A DNA stretch of 64,000 nucleotides from Polyangiaceae bacterium (GCA_025936045.1 JAICUB010000027.1:1-64000), one strand, 5' to 3'; positions 9,145 to 18,414 are shown, numbered from the stretch's first letter. The notes: generated by a model from the letters alone, not told the origin. Numbers and translations are program-made.

Positions 9145-10170
9145 ATGCGATCGGCCGCCACTCCCCAGCTCGCCGCCGTTCGACGGCGGAGCGTCGTTCG
9201 CGACAAGCGGCTGCTCGGAGCTGTCGCCGCCGGGGCGCTCCTCGGGCTCGCGTACGCGGTCATCGACGGCTTCTCCGAAGCCCGGCTCGAGCACGGAACG
9301 CTGACGGGCGTGCTCGCGCGCACGCACGTGCTGGTCGACCGCGCGAGTCCCGTCATCGTCGGAGTGCTGCTGGGGCTTGCGGCCTACGCGCTGCTCGTTC
9401 GCAAAGACCTCGCGAGCGCCCGCGCGTCGGCTTCGCGAGCAGAAGCGCTGCGACGGAGCTTGCTCAAGGTGGAGCGCGACCAGGCGATTTGGGTGCTCGC
9501 CGCGACCGTGCTGCACGAGCTCAACAATCCACTGCACGCGCTCGGCCTGTTGCTCGACGAGCACGCCGTCGAACGCGACGAGGGCCGGCGCGCCGAGCTC
9601 GTAGAACGCGTGCGTGTGCAAGCCGACCGGGCGCGCCATCACCTGGCCGTCTTGCGCTCGCTGCGCGGCCGCGGTGAACCGAACCTCGCGCGCGTCTCGC
9701 TCGACGGCGTCGTGCGCTCGCTCGCGGAAGACGTGGGTGAGCTCGCCAAGGACGAGGGCATCCGCGTGCACGCCGACTGCGCCTCCGCCGTCGAAGCTCG
9801 CGCCGACCCGACGTACGTGCGCACGATCCTGGAAAATTTGGTCGATAACAGCTTGTGCGTGCTGCGCGCGCGCGGCGGTGGGCGCATTTCCGTGCGGCTC
9901 ACGGCGGAGCCGAGCTGCGCCGTCGTCTGCGTTTCGGACGACGGGCCGCCGCTCGACGTCGAGGCTCGCGCGCACCTCTTCGAACCGCTGCGTTCGACGA
10001 AAACGCACGGGCTCGGCCTCGGCTTGCCGATCGCGCGCGCGCTCGCTCGCGCTATGCGCGGCGACCTCACGCTCGAGAGCGGCGACGGAAAGAGCTTTCG
10101 CCTCGAATTGCCGCTCGAACGCGCCGCCGACCGCGCCGCGACCGCGACCTCGCAGGAGTGGGCGTCGTGA
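9145..10170 (+). CDS. Membrane sensor histidine kinase
   Basis: 341 aa. Two membrane segments (LLGAVAAGALLGLAYAVI around 25-40 and SPVIVGVLLGLAAYALLV around 70-88) bracket a short loop that has no recognisable sensor domain. The phosphoacceptor is His124 in VLHELNNPLHALGLLLDE. The ATP-binding domain shows the N box (ILENLVDNSL), G1 (VSDDGPPLD), and G2 (GLGLGLPIARALARAM). The stop overlaps the start of the next gene by GTGA, so kinase and regulator are translationally coupled. It sits divergent from the cupredoxin-like/TonB operon, with under 100 bases between, and could control it. Confidence 0.92.
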   Translation: MRSAATPQLAAVRRRSVVRDKRLLGAVAAGALLGLAYAVIDGFSEARLEHGTLTGVLARTHVLVDRASPVIVGVLLGLAAYALLVRKDLASARASASRAEALRRSLLKVERDQAIWVLAATVLHELNNPLHALGLLLDEHAVERDEGRRAELVERVRVQADRARHHLAVLRSLRGRGEPNLARVSLDGVVRSLAEDVGELAKDEGIRVHADCASAVEARADPTYVRTILENLVDNSLCVLRARGGGRISVRLTAEPSCAVVCVSDDGPPLDVEARAHLFEPLRSTKTHGLGLGLPIARALARAMRGDLTLESGDGKSFRLELPLERAADRAATATSQEWAS

Positions 10171-10760
10171 AGCGCACCGTGCTCCTCGTCGAAGACGAAG
10201 CGGACACGCGTGAGCTCCTCGCTCGGGCGCTCGAGCGCGAGGGCTTTGCCTGCGTCACGAGCGAGACGCCGCACGGGGCGCTCGAGCTCGCGCGTGGGGC
10301 GTCGTTCATCGACGTCGTCGTGACCGACATGGCGATGGGCGGCGACGATCGCGCGGGCCTGCGCTTGTTGCCGGCCTTGCGCGCCGCCGGCGTGCACGCG
10401 CCGGTCGTGGTCATCACGGCGTTCGCCGACGTCGAGAAGGTGAAAATGGCTCTGAACGACGGCGCCTCCTACTTTCTCGAAAAGCCGTTTCGTGCGCCCG
10501 AGCTCGTCGAGGCCATCGAGCGCGCCTGCCAGCCTCGGGGCGCGGCCGCCCACGCCGCCGCTGAGGTGCTCGCGCACGCCAAATTGACCGACAAGGAACG
10601 AGCCATCGCGCGGCTGTTGCTCCAGGGCCTCTCCTCGGCGGAAATCGCCGCGCTCGAGGACAACAGCGAAAAGACGATCCGCCAGCACCTCACGCGGATT
10701 TACGCGAAGTGCGGCATCGGCAATCGCGCCGAGCTCTTCTCGAAGATTTACGTGCGCTGA
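10167..10760 (+). CDS. Response regulator, receiver plus LuxR-type HTH
   Basis: 197 aa. Receiver domain residues 1-125: acidic pair in LLVEDEADT, phosphoacceptor Asp54 in VVVTDMAMGG, Thr in VVVITAF, Lys in FLEKPF. The C-terminus (about 138-197) is a LuxR/FixJ HTH (LTDKERAIARLLLQGLSSAE, then DNSEKTIRQHLTRIYAKCGI). GTG start at 10167 overlaps the kinase TGA (GTGA) and has AGGAG at 10154-10158. Cognate partner of the kinase in the same operon. Its likely targets are nearby promoters, but no operator was identified. Confidence 0.92.
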   Translation: MKRTVLLVEDEADTRELLARALEREGFACVTSETPHGALELARGASFIDVVVTDMAMGGDDRAGLRLLPALRAAGVHAPVVVITAFADVEKVKMALNDGASYFLEKPFRAPELVEAIERACQPRGAAAHAAAEVLAHAKLTDKERAIARLLLQGLSSAEIAALEDNSEKTIRQHLTRIYAKCGIGNRAELFSKIYVR

Positions 10761-10834
10761 GCGGGGTGCTCGGGCTGGTGCGGCCGCGAGCGCGCAGCGC
10801 CGACTTCGACGGCGGCGCGAGTCGCGTGAAAGGA

Positions 10835-11296
10835 TCAGCGAGCTCGAATCGACTCCACGACCTTCCGTGCGTCGCGCCGGCCCACGAACTCGAGGACGTC
10901 GCCGTTCATCAGCTCGACTTCGTAACGCTTCGGGTACCAAGGAGGGTGCAGCGACATCCAGCTTACCTCGCGCAACGTCGCGACCCGCGCCCACGGAATC
11001 ACGCGGAGGCGGCTGCCCGAGCGAATCTCGAGCCCGCCGTCCGTCGCGTGGATGCTGCGGGCGCGGAAGCAGAGGAGATAAGCGATGAGCGCGAAAGCAA
11101 GCACGTGCAACGCGTCTTCACCGCCGCCGGTCGCCGACCAGCCGAGCAGCCGAAGACGAAGCACGCGGGTCGCGTCTGCGGCGAGGAGCACACCGAACAG
11201 CCGCATGAACCAGCGAAACCCGAGCGAATGAAGTCGCAACCGCATCCGCACGCCGCGGCCGTCGTGCTCCGTCCGCTCAGAGCTCATCGCACTCAC
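10835..11296 (-). CDS. Small membrane protein with PH-like C-terminal domain
   Basis: Up to 153 aa. Two hydrophobic segments (RWFMRLFGVLLAADATRVL, ALHVLAFALIAYLLCF) are followed by a short beta-rich domain (GLEIRSGSRLRVIPWARVAT ... RYEVELMNGDVLEFVGRRDA) like bacterial PH domains. The function is unknown. The start is uncertain: ATG at 11296 overlaps the end of the upstream small gene, and ATG at 11287 is an alternative. Convergent with the response regulator gene, 74 bases away. Confidence 0.6.
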   Translation of the reverse strand: MSAMSSERTEHDGRGVRMRLRLHSLGFRWFMRLFGVLLAADATRVLRLRLLGWSATGGGEDALHVLAFALIAYLLCFRARSIHATDGGLEIRSGSRLRVIPWARVATLREVSWMSLHPPWYPKRYEVELMNGDVLEFVGRRDARKVVESIRAR

Positions 11297-11625
11297 CCAG
11301 CGTCCAGGGACCGAAGGACACCTCGAAGCAGCGTTCCGGTTTGCCGTCGTTGTCGAGATCGCGCCCTTCTCCCGAGCTGACGCTCGCGCCGAGAGACGCG
11401 GAAACCCCCGCAGTCACGCTCCTCCAACCCAAACTGGTCGTGCTTTGCCGTAAGCACGGCGATGCCTCGCTCGGACGTTCCGGGCACGTCATCCTCGGAG
11501 GGCGTGCGTGTAGCTTGCGACGCCTGAGCTGCCGGCGGGGGCAAGGAGCTCGGCTCTTCAGGGCTTGGATCGTCGGCGGAGCACCACCCCGGCGAGCGAG
11601 CGGCGGCGGCGATGGGTTCGGGCAT
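11277..11625 (-). pseudogene. Small gene probably broken by a frameshift
   Basis: An ATG at 11625 has a very good Shine-Dalgarno (GGAGG, 7 bases upstream) and opens a Pro/Glu-rich reading frame (MPEPIAAAARSPGWCSADDP). Near 11,440-11,470 this frame turns Arg-rich, while another frame becomes protein-like and reads VTAGVSASLGASVSSGEGRD and LDNDGKPERCFEVSFGPWTL before a stop at 11277. The DLDNDGKPE stretch resembles a Ca-binding DxDxDG loop. The simplest reading is one gene of about 115 codons with a one-base shift, real or a sequencing error; two unrelated chance frames are the alternative. Confidence 0.4.
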
Positions 11626-11690
11626 GGGGGGACCTCCATGCCCGGATCGGCAAGCGCCGCGTGCCAGTTGCTAGTTTTTTTGCTCGAGCT

Positions 11691-13436
11691 TCAGAGGAGC
11701 TTCAGGTACGCGACGATGTCCGCCTTGTCCTCGGTGGTCGGCACGTGAGGCGTCGGGTAGCTGACGTTTCGCCGGAGGAACGTCGCGAGGTGCTTTTCGT
11801 AGTGGTCCACCAACTCCTCGAGCGTGTTGGCGGAGTTGTCGTGGAAGTAGGGCGCCGTGTTTTTGACTCCCCAGAGCATCGGGATCTTGAAGAAGTTCAA
11901 GTCCCGAACGTCGCCTGTGACGAGGGCGCGCCCGGGGTCGGGGCTGGTGACGGTGACCGTCTTGCCTGGGTTGTTCGGATCCGGGAACGTAAACTCGTAG
12001 GTGGGATTGCCGAGCTCGTTGAACTCCGACACGTTGACCGTCTGGAAGCGCTGGCCGACCGGTAGCCCCGAGTTCGATTGCGTGGTGTTGGCCATCGGAC
12101 CGCCGTGGCATTGGCCGCAAATGTTGAAGCGCGGTGCTGCGGAGTCCTGAGCGAACCACCTGCGTCCTCGCTGCTCGGAGTCCGTCACGCCGGGCGGCCA
12201 GGTGGGTTCGGGGCCGCCATCACTGTAGTCGCGCAGGAGGTCGCTCGAGAAGAAGTCGGGACCTTGCTCGAACTGGGCGATGAGCTGGAGTTGAGCCGAC
12301 GTGGGAACGACGGTTCCCTGGGCGTGTCCGGCGATCGCGTCCTCGGCTTGTGAGGTCAGCGTGGGCTCGCGGCCGTCCCACATGATGACGGGATCGAGGG
12401 CGGGAGTGTTGATCGTCGTGGGAACGCTCCTGCGGAATATGATCGAGGTCGCGCTCGGGTTCGACGTGAGCGAGACTCCGGGGGGCAGAGGGATGCTCAC
12501 GCGAAACGTAGCGTGGGCGCGTAGTTGCGAGTAATCGTTGCCGGCGCCGTCGTCGCTGTCGATACTCTGAAAGAGGGGATCACTCGGGTTCGACGCGTAG
12601 AGGGCTTGCACTTGATCCGCGTTGATCGTGCCGGTCTCGGCGGTATGGCACGTGACGCAAGCTCTGCCGTTGCCGCCGAACGTTGCTTTCGTGAATAGAT
12701 ATTCGGGATCGAGCGACTGGTCTCCGCTGCCGTCGCCGGCTGAAGCGCCGGCGCCTCCGCTCGCCGGGAGCCCACCCGAGCCTCCGCTGTTCGAGGTGTC
12801 ACCCGAGCCTCCATTCGCCGGGAGCCCGCCCGAGCCTCCGCTGTTCGAGGTGTCACCCGAACCTCCATTCGCCGGGAGGCCGCCCGAACCTCCGCCGTTC
12901 GCGAGCCCGCCGAAGCCGCCGCTCGCTGGAAGCCCACCCGATCCCCCAGCGCTGGAACGTCCTCCGGAGCCGCCGATCGCGGCGCCCTTCCCGCCGTCAT
13001 CGTCGTTCGAGCCCGCGTTGCCGTCCCCGACGTTCTTCGAGCCACCTGCGCCGCTCTCGCTGCCACCCGTCGAACCGTCGAGCTCGCCGCCGGTCGTCGT
13101 CGGTGCGCCGGCTTCGCCCGTGCCGTCGCTGGTCGAGCCGCCCGCCGCGCTCGAGCCGTCGCTCGTCGACCCGCCCGTCGCGCCGTCCTCGTCGCTCGCG
13201 CCCGCGGCACCGAGTCCGACGGTGTCCGAGCCGCCGGTGCCGTCGCCGACGCCGTTCGAAGCGGCCGTGCCGTCGCCGTTCGGTCCGCCCGTGCCGTCGG
13301 CGTTCAAGCCGCCCGTGCCGTCGCCGACGCCGTTTCCGGCGCCGTGACTCGAGCCTGGCTCGCCCGCGTGTTTCCCTCCGCACGCACTCATCAAGACAAC
13401 GATCGCAAAACTCCCCAGACTGAAGTCGAATTTCAT
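11691..13436 (-). CDS. Di-heme cytochrome c lipoprotein, peroxidase/MauG-like
   Basis: 581 aa. A signal peptide ending SFAIVVLMSACGGK suggests a lipoprotein. Residues 20-235 are a Gly/Ser/Thr/Asp-rich stalk with an internal 18-residue tandem repeat. The catalytic part has two c-type heme motifs, CVTCH (about Cys260) and CGQCH (about Cys440), with MWDGREPTLTSQAEDAI between them and FFKIPMLWGVKNTAPYFHDN near the end, the pattern of bacterial di-heme peroxidases (CcpA/MauG superfamily). Such enzymes work in the periplasm or at the cell surface, reducing peroxide or oxidising a substrate; which is not clear here. ATG at 13436 chosen because the signal peptide starts there. It stands alone, with 259 bases to the next gene upstream. 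Confidence 0.87.
   Translation of the reverse strand: MKFDFSLGSFAIVVLMSACGGKHAGEPGSSHGAGNGVGDGTGGLNADGTGGPNGDGTAASNGVGDGTGGSDTVGLGAAGASDEDGATGGSTSDGSSAAGGSTSDGTGEAGAPTTTGGELDGSTGGSESGAGGSKNVGDGNAGSNDDDGGKGAAIGGSGGRSSAGGSGGLPASGGFGGLANGGGSGGLPANGGSGDTSNSGGSGGLPANGGSGDTSNSGGSGGLPASGGAGASAGDGSGDQSLDPEYLFTKATFGGNGRACVTCHTAETGTINADQVQALYASNPSDPLFQSIDSDDGAGNDYSQLRAHATFRVSIPLPPGVSLTSNPSATSIIFRRSVPTTINTPALDPVIMWDGREPTLTSQAEDAIAGHAQGTVVPTSAQLQLIAQFEQGPDFFSSDLLRDYSDGGPEPTWPPGVTDSEQRGRRWFAQDSAAPRFNICGQCHGGPMANTTQSNSGLPVGQRFQTVNVSEFNELGNPTYEFTFPDPNNPGKTVTVTSPDPGRALVTGDVRDLNFFKIPMLWGVKNTAPYFHDNSANTLEELVDHYEKHLATFLRRNVSYPTPHVPTTEDKADIVAYLKLL
12781..12888. repeat. Two tandem 54-bp repeats in the cytochrome stalk
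   Basis: Bases 12781-12834 and 12835-12888 are nearly identical. They encode, on the minus strand, an 18-residue unit of the type SGGLPANGGSGDTSNSGG. Part of a third unit follows on either side. The unit is in frame and expands the Gly-rich linker. Confidence 0.8.
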
Positions 13437-13695
13437 GACACTGACCTTGAATGGCGACGAGCACGGATTGCGTTGTGCGCCGTCGGCAGCACGCACATGC
13501 AATCACTGCACCTCACCAAGAGGGGTGTGTCCGTTGGGGCATGACTGACCTGGTCGGGCTGGCTCTCGGGTGGTGAGGCGTAAAAGGCTTCGAAGAGCAC
13601 TTTTCGCCCGCCCCAGTGCCGCGGCGGCGCGGGCAAATGAGCTCCCGGCCGAGCGCCCGGGACTCACTCGGCTGCGCGAACGGGCCCCACCGGCG

Positions 13696-14457
13696 TCAAC
13701 GCGCGAGCACGGAGCCGCCTGCCACGTCGAGCACTACGCCGCTCACCCAGCCGGCGCTCTCCGAAGCCAGATAGAGCGCGGCGTCGGCCACGTCCTCCGG
13801 CGTCCCTAGTCGGCGAATCGGATGGTTTTCGATCAATTGCGCCTTTTGCGCGGCAGGGATCTGCGCGTCGCTCTTCTCGGTCAGGATCGTTTCCGGGGCG
13901 ATGCAGTTCACGCGGACGTTGAAAGGGCCGAGCTGAAGCGCCGCGTGTTGAGTCAAGAGCTCGATGCCGGCTTTCGCCGCCGCATACGCAAGGGGTGAGA
14001 ACACCGTCGGACGGCGCGACGCAGCGGACGACAGCGTGACGATGCTGCCGGCTTTTCGCGCCTTCATGCCCGGAACGAAGCATTTCAAGGTGAGGAACGT
14101 CGCCACGAGATTGCCGTCGAGTGAAGCGCGAAAGCCGTCTTCCGGGATATCCTCGAGTGCAAGGTGCGGTTTCACCGTGTTGCCGCCCGCGTTCGCCACG
14201 AGCACTTCGACGGGACCGAACGCTTCCTCGGCTTGCAGTCGCATGGCTTCGAGCTCGGCAAGCTTCGTCACGTCAGCCCGCGCGTGGACGGCTCGGCCTC
14301 CGGCTTCCTCGATCGAGCGCTGAACGGCGACCAAGGCCTGCTCGTCCCGACCGTGGAGCACGACCTTGGCGCCGGCGGCGGCGAAGCGCTTCGCGATGGC
14401 TGCGCCGATTCCACGCGAGCTTCCCGTGACGAGCGCGACTTTGTCTTTCAGCTGCAA
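13696..14457 (-). CDS. Short-chain dehydrogenase/reductase
   Basis: 253-aa NAD(P)-dependent SDR with Rossmann fold. The cofactor motif is TGSSRGIG near residue 10; NAG occurs near 88, the catalytic Ser is in VTLSSAASRR and the YxxxK motif is YAAAK around 155-159. VNCIAPETILT and GWVSGVVLDVAGG near the end match classical SDRs of the FabG-like type. Length is normal. The start is a TTG at 14457, chosen because GGAGG lies 7 bases upstream; a frame extension to 14496 adds an unlikely N-terminus. Substrate unknown. Same strand as the FAH gene, 87 bases downstream of it. Confidence 0.9.
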   Translation of the reverse strand: MQLKDKVALVTGSSRGIGAAIAKRFAAAGAKVVLHGRDEQALVAVQRSIEEAGGRAVHARADVTKLAELEAMRLQAEEAFGPVEVLVANAGGNTVKPHLALEDIPEDGFRASLDGNLVATFLTLKCFVPGMKARKAGSIVTLSSAASRRPTVFSPLAYAAAKAGIELLTQHAALQLGPFNVRVNCIAPETILTEKSDAQIPAAQKAQLIENHPIRRLGTPEDVADAALYLASESAGWVSGVVLDVAGGSVLAR

Positions 14458-14544
14458 CGCGAATCCTCCGCTGGCAAAAGGCTCGTAAGGACGCACCTTC
14501 CCGCACGCAAGCCCCCGCGGCGATTTGACCCGAGGCGCGCGCCG

Positions 14545-15372
14545 TCAGAACGAGACTTCGGCCGCCTCGACCCGCACCCGCAACACGCCCACGCCGGCTT
14601 CGTTCGGGGTGAGGCCGGTCAGCGCGACCTCGAGCTCGTCGCCGTCGACGAGCGGACCGACGCCGCCGGGGGTGCCGGTGGCGATGAGATCCCCGGGCTC
14701 GAGCGTCATGATCCGGCTCGCTCGGGCGACGAGTGCGGCCACGTCGAAGAACATGTCGGACGTGGGCGCGTCTTGCCGGAGCACGCCGCCGACACGACAG
14801 CTCACGCGTAGCTTGGCGGGATCGACGCCGCTGGCGATCTCTGGACCTACCGGGCAGAACGTGTCGAAGCCCTTGCCGCGAGTGGCCTCGCCGTCTCGCC
14901 GTTGCAGATCACGCGCGGTGACGTCGGCCACGCACGTGTAACCGAGCACGTAGTCGAGGGCGCGCTCGGGCGAGACGCGGCGCGCTCGTGAGCCGATCAC
15001 GACCCCGAGCTCGGCCTCGTGCTCGACGCGTGTGCTCTCGGGCGGTAACACCACGGCGTCGCCCGGGCCGATCAGCGCCGAGGGTGGTTTCAGAAAGAAG
15101 ATCGGTTCGTCGGGCGCGCGCCGCCCTTGCTCGCGCGCGTGATCCGCGTAGTTCCAGCCGACGCAGACGATCTTGCTCGGGCTTACGGGACACAGCGTCG
15201 AGAGCTCGCCCCGCGCGCGAATTTCCCCTGTTTCGCGCGCTCCGAGCCACGGAGCTCGGTCGAGCCGCCGCACGCGCGCCGGCTCGACGAGCGCGAAGAA
15301 GATCTGTCCGTCGGGTGAGCGAAATCGACCGTAACGAGCTCGCGTGTTCGGCGTCGGTTGAGGCATGCGCAT
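14545..15372 (-). CDS. Fumarylacetoacetate hydrolase family protein
   Basis: About 275 aa. The FAH fold begins near residue 60 (KIVCVGWNYADHAREQG) and carries the acidic metal ligands in VEHEAELGVVIG and YTCVADVTARDLQ, then GKGFDTFCPVGPEI and the terminal GDLIATGTPGGVGPLVDGDE. These enzymes hydrolyse or decarboxylate oxo-acids of aromatic catabolism (acylpyruvase, HpcE-like, oxaloacetate decarboxylase); the exact reaction is not clear. ATG at 15372 or 15366 are both possible. Divergent from the A-T-TE synthetase gene, with a shared 243-base upstream region. Confidence 0.85.
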   Translation of the reverse strand: MRMPQPTPNTRARYGRFRSPDGQIFFALVEPARVRRLDRAPWLGARETGEIRARGELSTLCPVSPSKIVCVGWNYADHAREQGRRAPDEPIFFLKPPSALIGPGDAVVLPPESTRVEHEAELGVVIGSRARRVSPERALDYVLGYTCVADVTARDLQRRDGEATRGKGFDTFCPVGPEIASGVDPAKLRVSCRVGGVLRQDAPTSDMFFDVAALVARASRIMTLEPGDLIATGTPGGVGPLVDGDELEVALTGLTPNEAGVGVLRVRVEAAEVSF

Positions 15373-15615
15373 TGGGCCACGGGTGACGCGTGTCGTCGGT
15401 GTTTCGCGCGGGCAAGCACGAGCGTCCGGGCGCACGCACCTAACCTTACGCGTTCTTTACCTCGCCGATCGTCCCATGATTGCAACAGGGCATTGCAATT
15501 CGTCCCGTGGACGAAGGGCGAGTCGCGCGTCTATGTTCGAGCGCGTCGATGGGTGTTCGATGCAACCGCGCATCGAAGGAATGCTCCGTGTTGTCTGATC
15601 AGGGAAGGGGTTCGC

Positions 15616-18414
15616 ATGACATTGCACAGCATCTCTCGCGCCGCGGGGTCGTACGGGAACGGCGCGTCCGCACGTCGTGATTCGGTGAAGAGTGAGGTCG
15701 CAGGGCCGTCGAACGTCGGGGAAATCCTGCTCGAAGCGGCCAAGGGCTCGCCGCGGGCGGGGCTCCTCTACGGCTCCGAGGACGGCACGGACACCGAGCT
15801 TCAAACGTATTCGGCGCTCGTAACGCAAGTCCGGCGCATGCTCGGCGGGCTGCGCAGCCACGGTCTCCAGCCGAAAGACCGGGTGGCGATCGCGCTCGAG
15901 CGGCCACGCGAGTTCGTGCCGGTCTTGTGGGCATGCCTACTCGGCGGGTTCATTCCGTGCCCCGTGCCGCGCGTGGAGCCGGAGCAGCAGGGCGCACAGC
16001 GCAAGAATCTCGACGCGCTGCTCGGCGGTCCGCTCTTCGTGACCTCGAAGGAACCGACGCAGGGCCGCTGCATCGACGTTCGAGCGCTCGATGCCGGGCC
16101 CTCCGCTACGGCCTTTCACGCGCCCGCACCCGAGGACGTGGCGTTGCTCGTGCTCACGTCGGGATCCACCGGAGTCGCGAAGGCCGTCATGCTGACGCAC
16201 GCCAACTTGCTCGCTTCGATGGCCGCCAAGGTCGAGGCGCACGCGCTCACCAAGCTCGACGTTTCACTGAATTGGGTGTCGTTCGATCACGTCGCGGCGC
16301 TGCTCGAATGTCACATGTTGCCGCTGTGCGTGGGCGCGACCCAGATCCACGTTTTCCCGCGCGAAGTGCTCGGCAATCCGCTGCGCTTTCTGGAGCGGAT
16401 TTCGGGCCACGGCGTGACGATGACGTTCGCTCCGAATTTCCTGCTCGGCCAAATCAACAAAGCTTTACAGGACGAAAAGCCCGAATCGAAGCTCGACCTC
16501 TCGAAGCTCCGCCAGATCATCTGCGGCGGCGAGGCCATCGTGACGGCGACGGCAAGCACTTTCTTGGAGCTGCTGGCGCCGTTCGGCCTTGCGGGTGACG
16601 CGCTCTGGCCCGCGTTCGGGATGACCGAGACCTGTGCGGGCAGCGTGTACTCACGCGAGTTTCCCGGCTTCGACGGCGACCAGCCCTTTGCGTCGCTCGG
16701 CTGGCCCGTCCGCGGGCTGTCGTTCCGCATCGCCGACGAGCACGACTTGGAGCTTCCGGAGGGGACGACGGGCGAGCTCCAGGTGCGCGGCCCGATGGTG
16801 TTCGCCGGCTACTACGAGAACGCCGTCGCCACCGCCGCCGCGTTCACCGAGGACGGCTGGTTCCGAACCGGTGACCGCGGGTCTTACACCCGGGGACGCC
16901 TGTCACTCGCGGGACGCAGCAAGGACAGCATCATCGTCAACGGAGTGAACTACTTCTCCCACGACATCGAGTCGCTGCTCGAGCGCATCGACGGTGTCGC
17001 AGCTTCCTTCGTCGCCGCCTTTCCGACACGCTCGGCCGGCAGTGATACCGAGAGCCTCGCCGTGGTCTTCGCGTCCACGTTCGCCCCTGAGGACGCGACC
17101 GCGCTGCACAAGACCGTCGGGGCGATTCGGGACACGGTGCTGCGACATTGGGGCTTCCGGCCGTCGGTGACGCTCCGGCTTCCGTCGAGCGAAATCCCGA
17201 AAACCAGCCTCGGCAAGATCCAGCGGTCGGAGCTGCGCAAGCGCCTCGAGTCAGCCGAGCTTGCTTGCTACGAACGTGAGGTCGCCGAGGCGAGCGCCCG
17301 GCAGCGCGGTGAGTGGATTCGCCCCGAGGGTGAGACGGAGCGCGCGATCGCCGCCATGGTCGCCGCGATCGTCGGCCTGAAGGAAGGGGAGATCGACGCG
17401 GCCGCGAGCTTTTTCGAGCTCGGCGGCACGTCGATCGAGATCATGCGGCTTCAGCGAGCGCTCGAAACACGGTTTCGGGGTGCGCGCGTGTCGCTCTCGA
17501 CCATCATGCGCGGTGCCACCGTGCGCGAGCTCGCGCGTCGCATCACGACACCCGGCAGCGCCGCCTATAACCCGCTGGTCCCGCTGCAGAGGACGGGCAA
17601 GGCCACGCCGCTTTTCTGCGTGCATCCCGGGGTGGGGGAAGTGCTGGTCTTCGTCAATTTGGCCAGACACTTCACGGGAGAACGCCCCGTCTACGCGCTC
17701 CGTGCGCGCGGCTTCGGTGAAGGCGAGCTGCCGTTCGCGAGCTTCGACGACATGGTGCAGCGCTACGTCGCCTCGCTGCGCGCCGCGCAGCCCCGCGGTC
17801 CGTACGCGCTTCTCGGCTACTCCTTCGGCGGCGTGGTGGCGTTCGAGATCGCGAAGGTGCTGGAGCGCGCCGGCGAGCGCGTTTCGTTGCTCGGCGTGAT
17901 CAACGCACCGCCGCACATCCGCGGGAGCCGTGAGTCGATCGACTTCGTCTACACCGCCGTCAACCTCGCTTATCTATTGTCGCTCATTTCGCTCGAGCGG
18001 GCTCAGGAGCTGACCGCCAGCTTTCGCGAATCCAACGCGAGCGAGCAAGAGACGGTCACCCAACTCTTCGAGCTCGCACCGCGGGCCCGCCTGGCCGAGC
18101 TCGACCTCGACCTCGGAGGTTTTTCGCGCTGGGCGAACGTCGCGTTCTCACTGGTCAAGCTCGGGCGCACTTACGAACCTTCGGGCGACGTCGAAAGGGT
18201 GCGTGTGTTCTACGCGTCCCCGCCCGTTCGCTACCGCAACCTGCCGAAATCAGTATGGCTCGAGGAAAAGCTCGCGCCCTGGAACGCCTTCTCGCGACAG
18301 CGCGCGCGGTTCATCGAGATCCCGGGCGAACACCAGACGGCGCTCGGCACGTACGTCGCCGATTTCGAGCTCGCGCTCCGCCGTGAGCTCGAAAGTGAAG
18401 CATTGGGGAGATAG
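15616..18414 (+). CDS. NRPS-like A-T-TE synthetase
   Basis: 932 aa with three domains and no condensation domain. Adenylation, about 30-560: A3 LVLTSGSTGVAKAVMLTH (about 176), A5 FGMTET (about 334), A7 GWFRTGDRG (about 415), A10 PKTSLGKIQ (about 528). The substrate-pocket region reads NWVSFDHVAALLECHMLPL and TFAPNFLL, which recalls the A domains of furanone/quinone synthetases of the RalA/MicA/AtrA type that activate and dimerise aryl-2-oxo acids. Carrier domain: FFELGGTSIEIMRL with the pantetheine Ser near 606. Thioesterase: GYSFGG Ser near 736, His near 906 in GEHQT. Followed after 5 bases by a di-heme oxidoreductase and then a permease. Start ATG at 15616; the upstream open frame is antisense to the FAH promoter region. 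Confidence 0.88.
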   Translation: MTLHSISRAAGSYGNGASARRDSVKSEVAGPSNVGEILLEAAKGSPRAGLLYGSEDGTDTELQTYSALVTQVRRMLGGLRSHGLQPKDRVAIALERPREFVPVLWACLLGGFIPCPVPRVEPEQQGAQRKNLDALLGGPLFVTSKEPTQGRCIDVRALDAGPSATAFHAPAPEDVALLVLTSGSTGVAKAVMLTHANLLASMAAKVEAHALTKLDVSLNWVSFDHVAALLECHMLPLCVGATQIHVFPREVLGNPLRFLERISGHGVTMTFAPNFLLGQINKALQDEKPESKLDLSKLRQIICGGEAIVTATASTFLELLAPFGLAGDALWPAFGMTETCAGSVYSREFPGFDGDQPFASLGWPVRGLSFRIADEHDLELPEGTTGELQVRGPMVFAGYYENAVATAAAFTEDGWFRTGDRGSYTRGRLSLAGRSKDSIIVNGVNYFSHDIESLLERIDGVAASFVAAFPTRSAGSDTESLAVVFASTFAPEDATALHKTVGAIRDTVLRHWGFRPSVTLRLPSSEIPKTSLGKIQRSELRKRLESAELACYEREVAEASARQRGEWIRPEGETERAIAAMVAAIVGLKEGEIDAAASFFELGGTSIEIMRLQRALETRFRGARVSLSTIMRGATVRELARRITTPGSAAYNPLVPLQRTGKATPLFCVHPGVGEVLVFVNLARHFTGERPVYALRARGFGEGELPFASFDDMVQRYVASLRAAQPRGPYALLGYSFGGVVAFEIAKVLERAGERVSLLGVINAPPHIRGSRESIDFVYTAVNLAYLLSLISLERAQELTASFRESNASEQETVTQLFELAPRARLAELDLDLGGFSRWANVAFSLVKLGRTYEPSGDVERVRVFYASPPVRYRNLPKSVWLEEKLAPWNAFSRQRARFIEIPGEHQTALGTYVADFELALRRELESEALGR

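Noticed and set aside
13433..13636. 67-aa minus-strand frame upstream of the cytochrome gene
   Set aside because: No Shine-Dalgarno, no recognisable family, overlaps the leader of the cytochrome gene.
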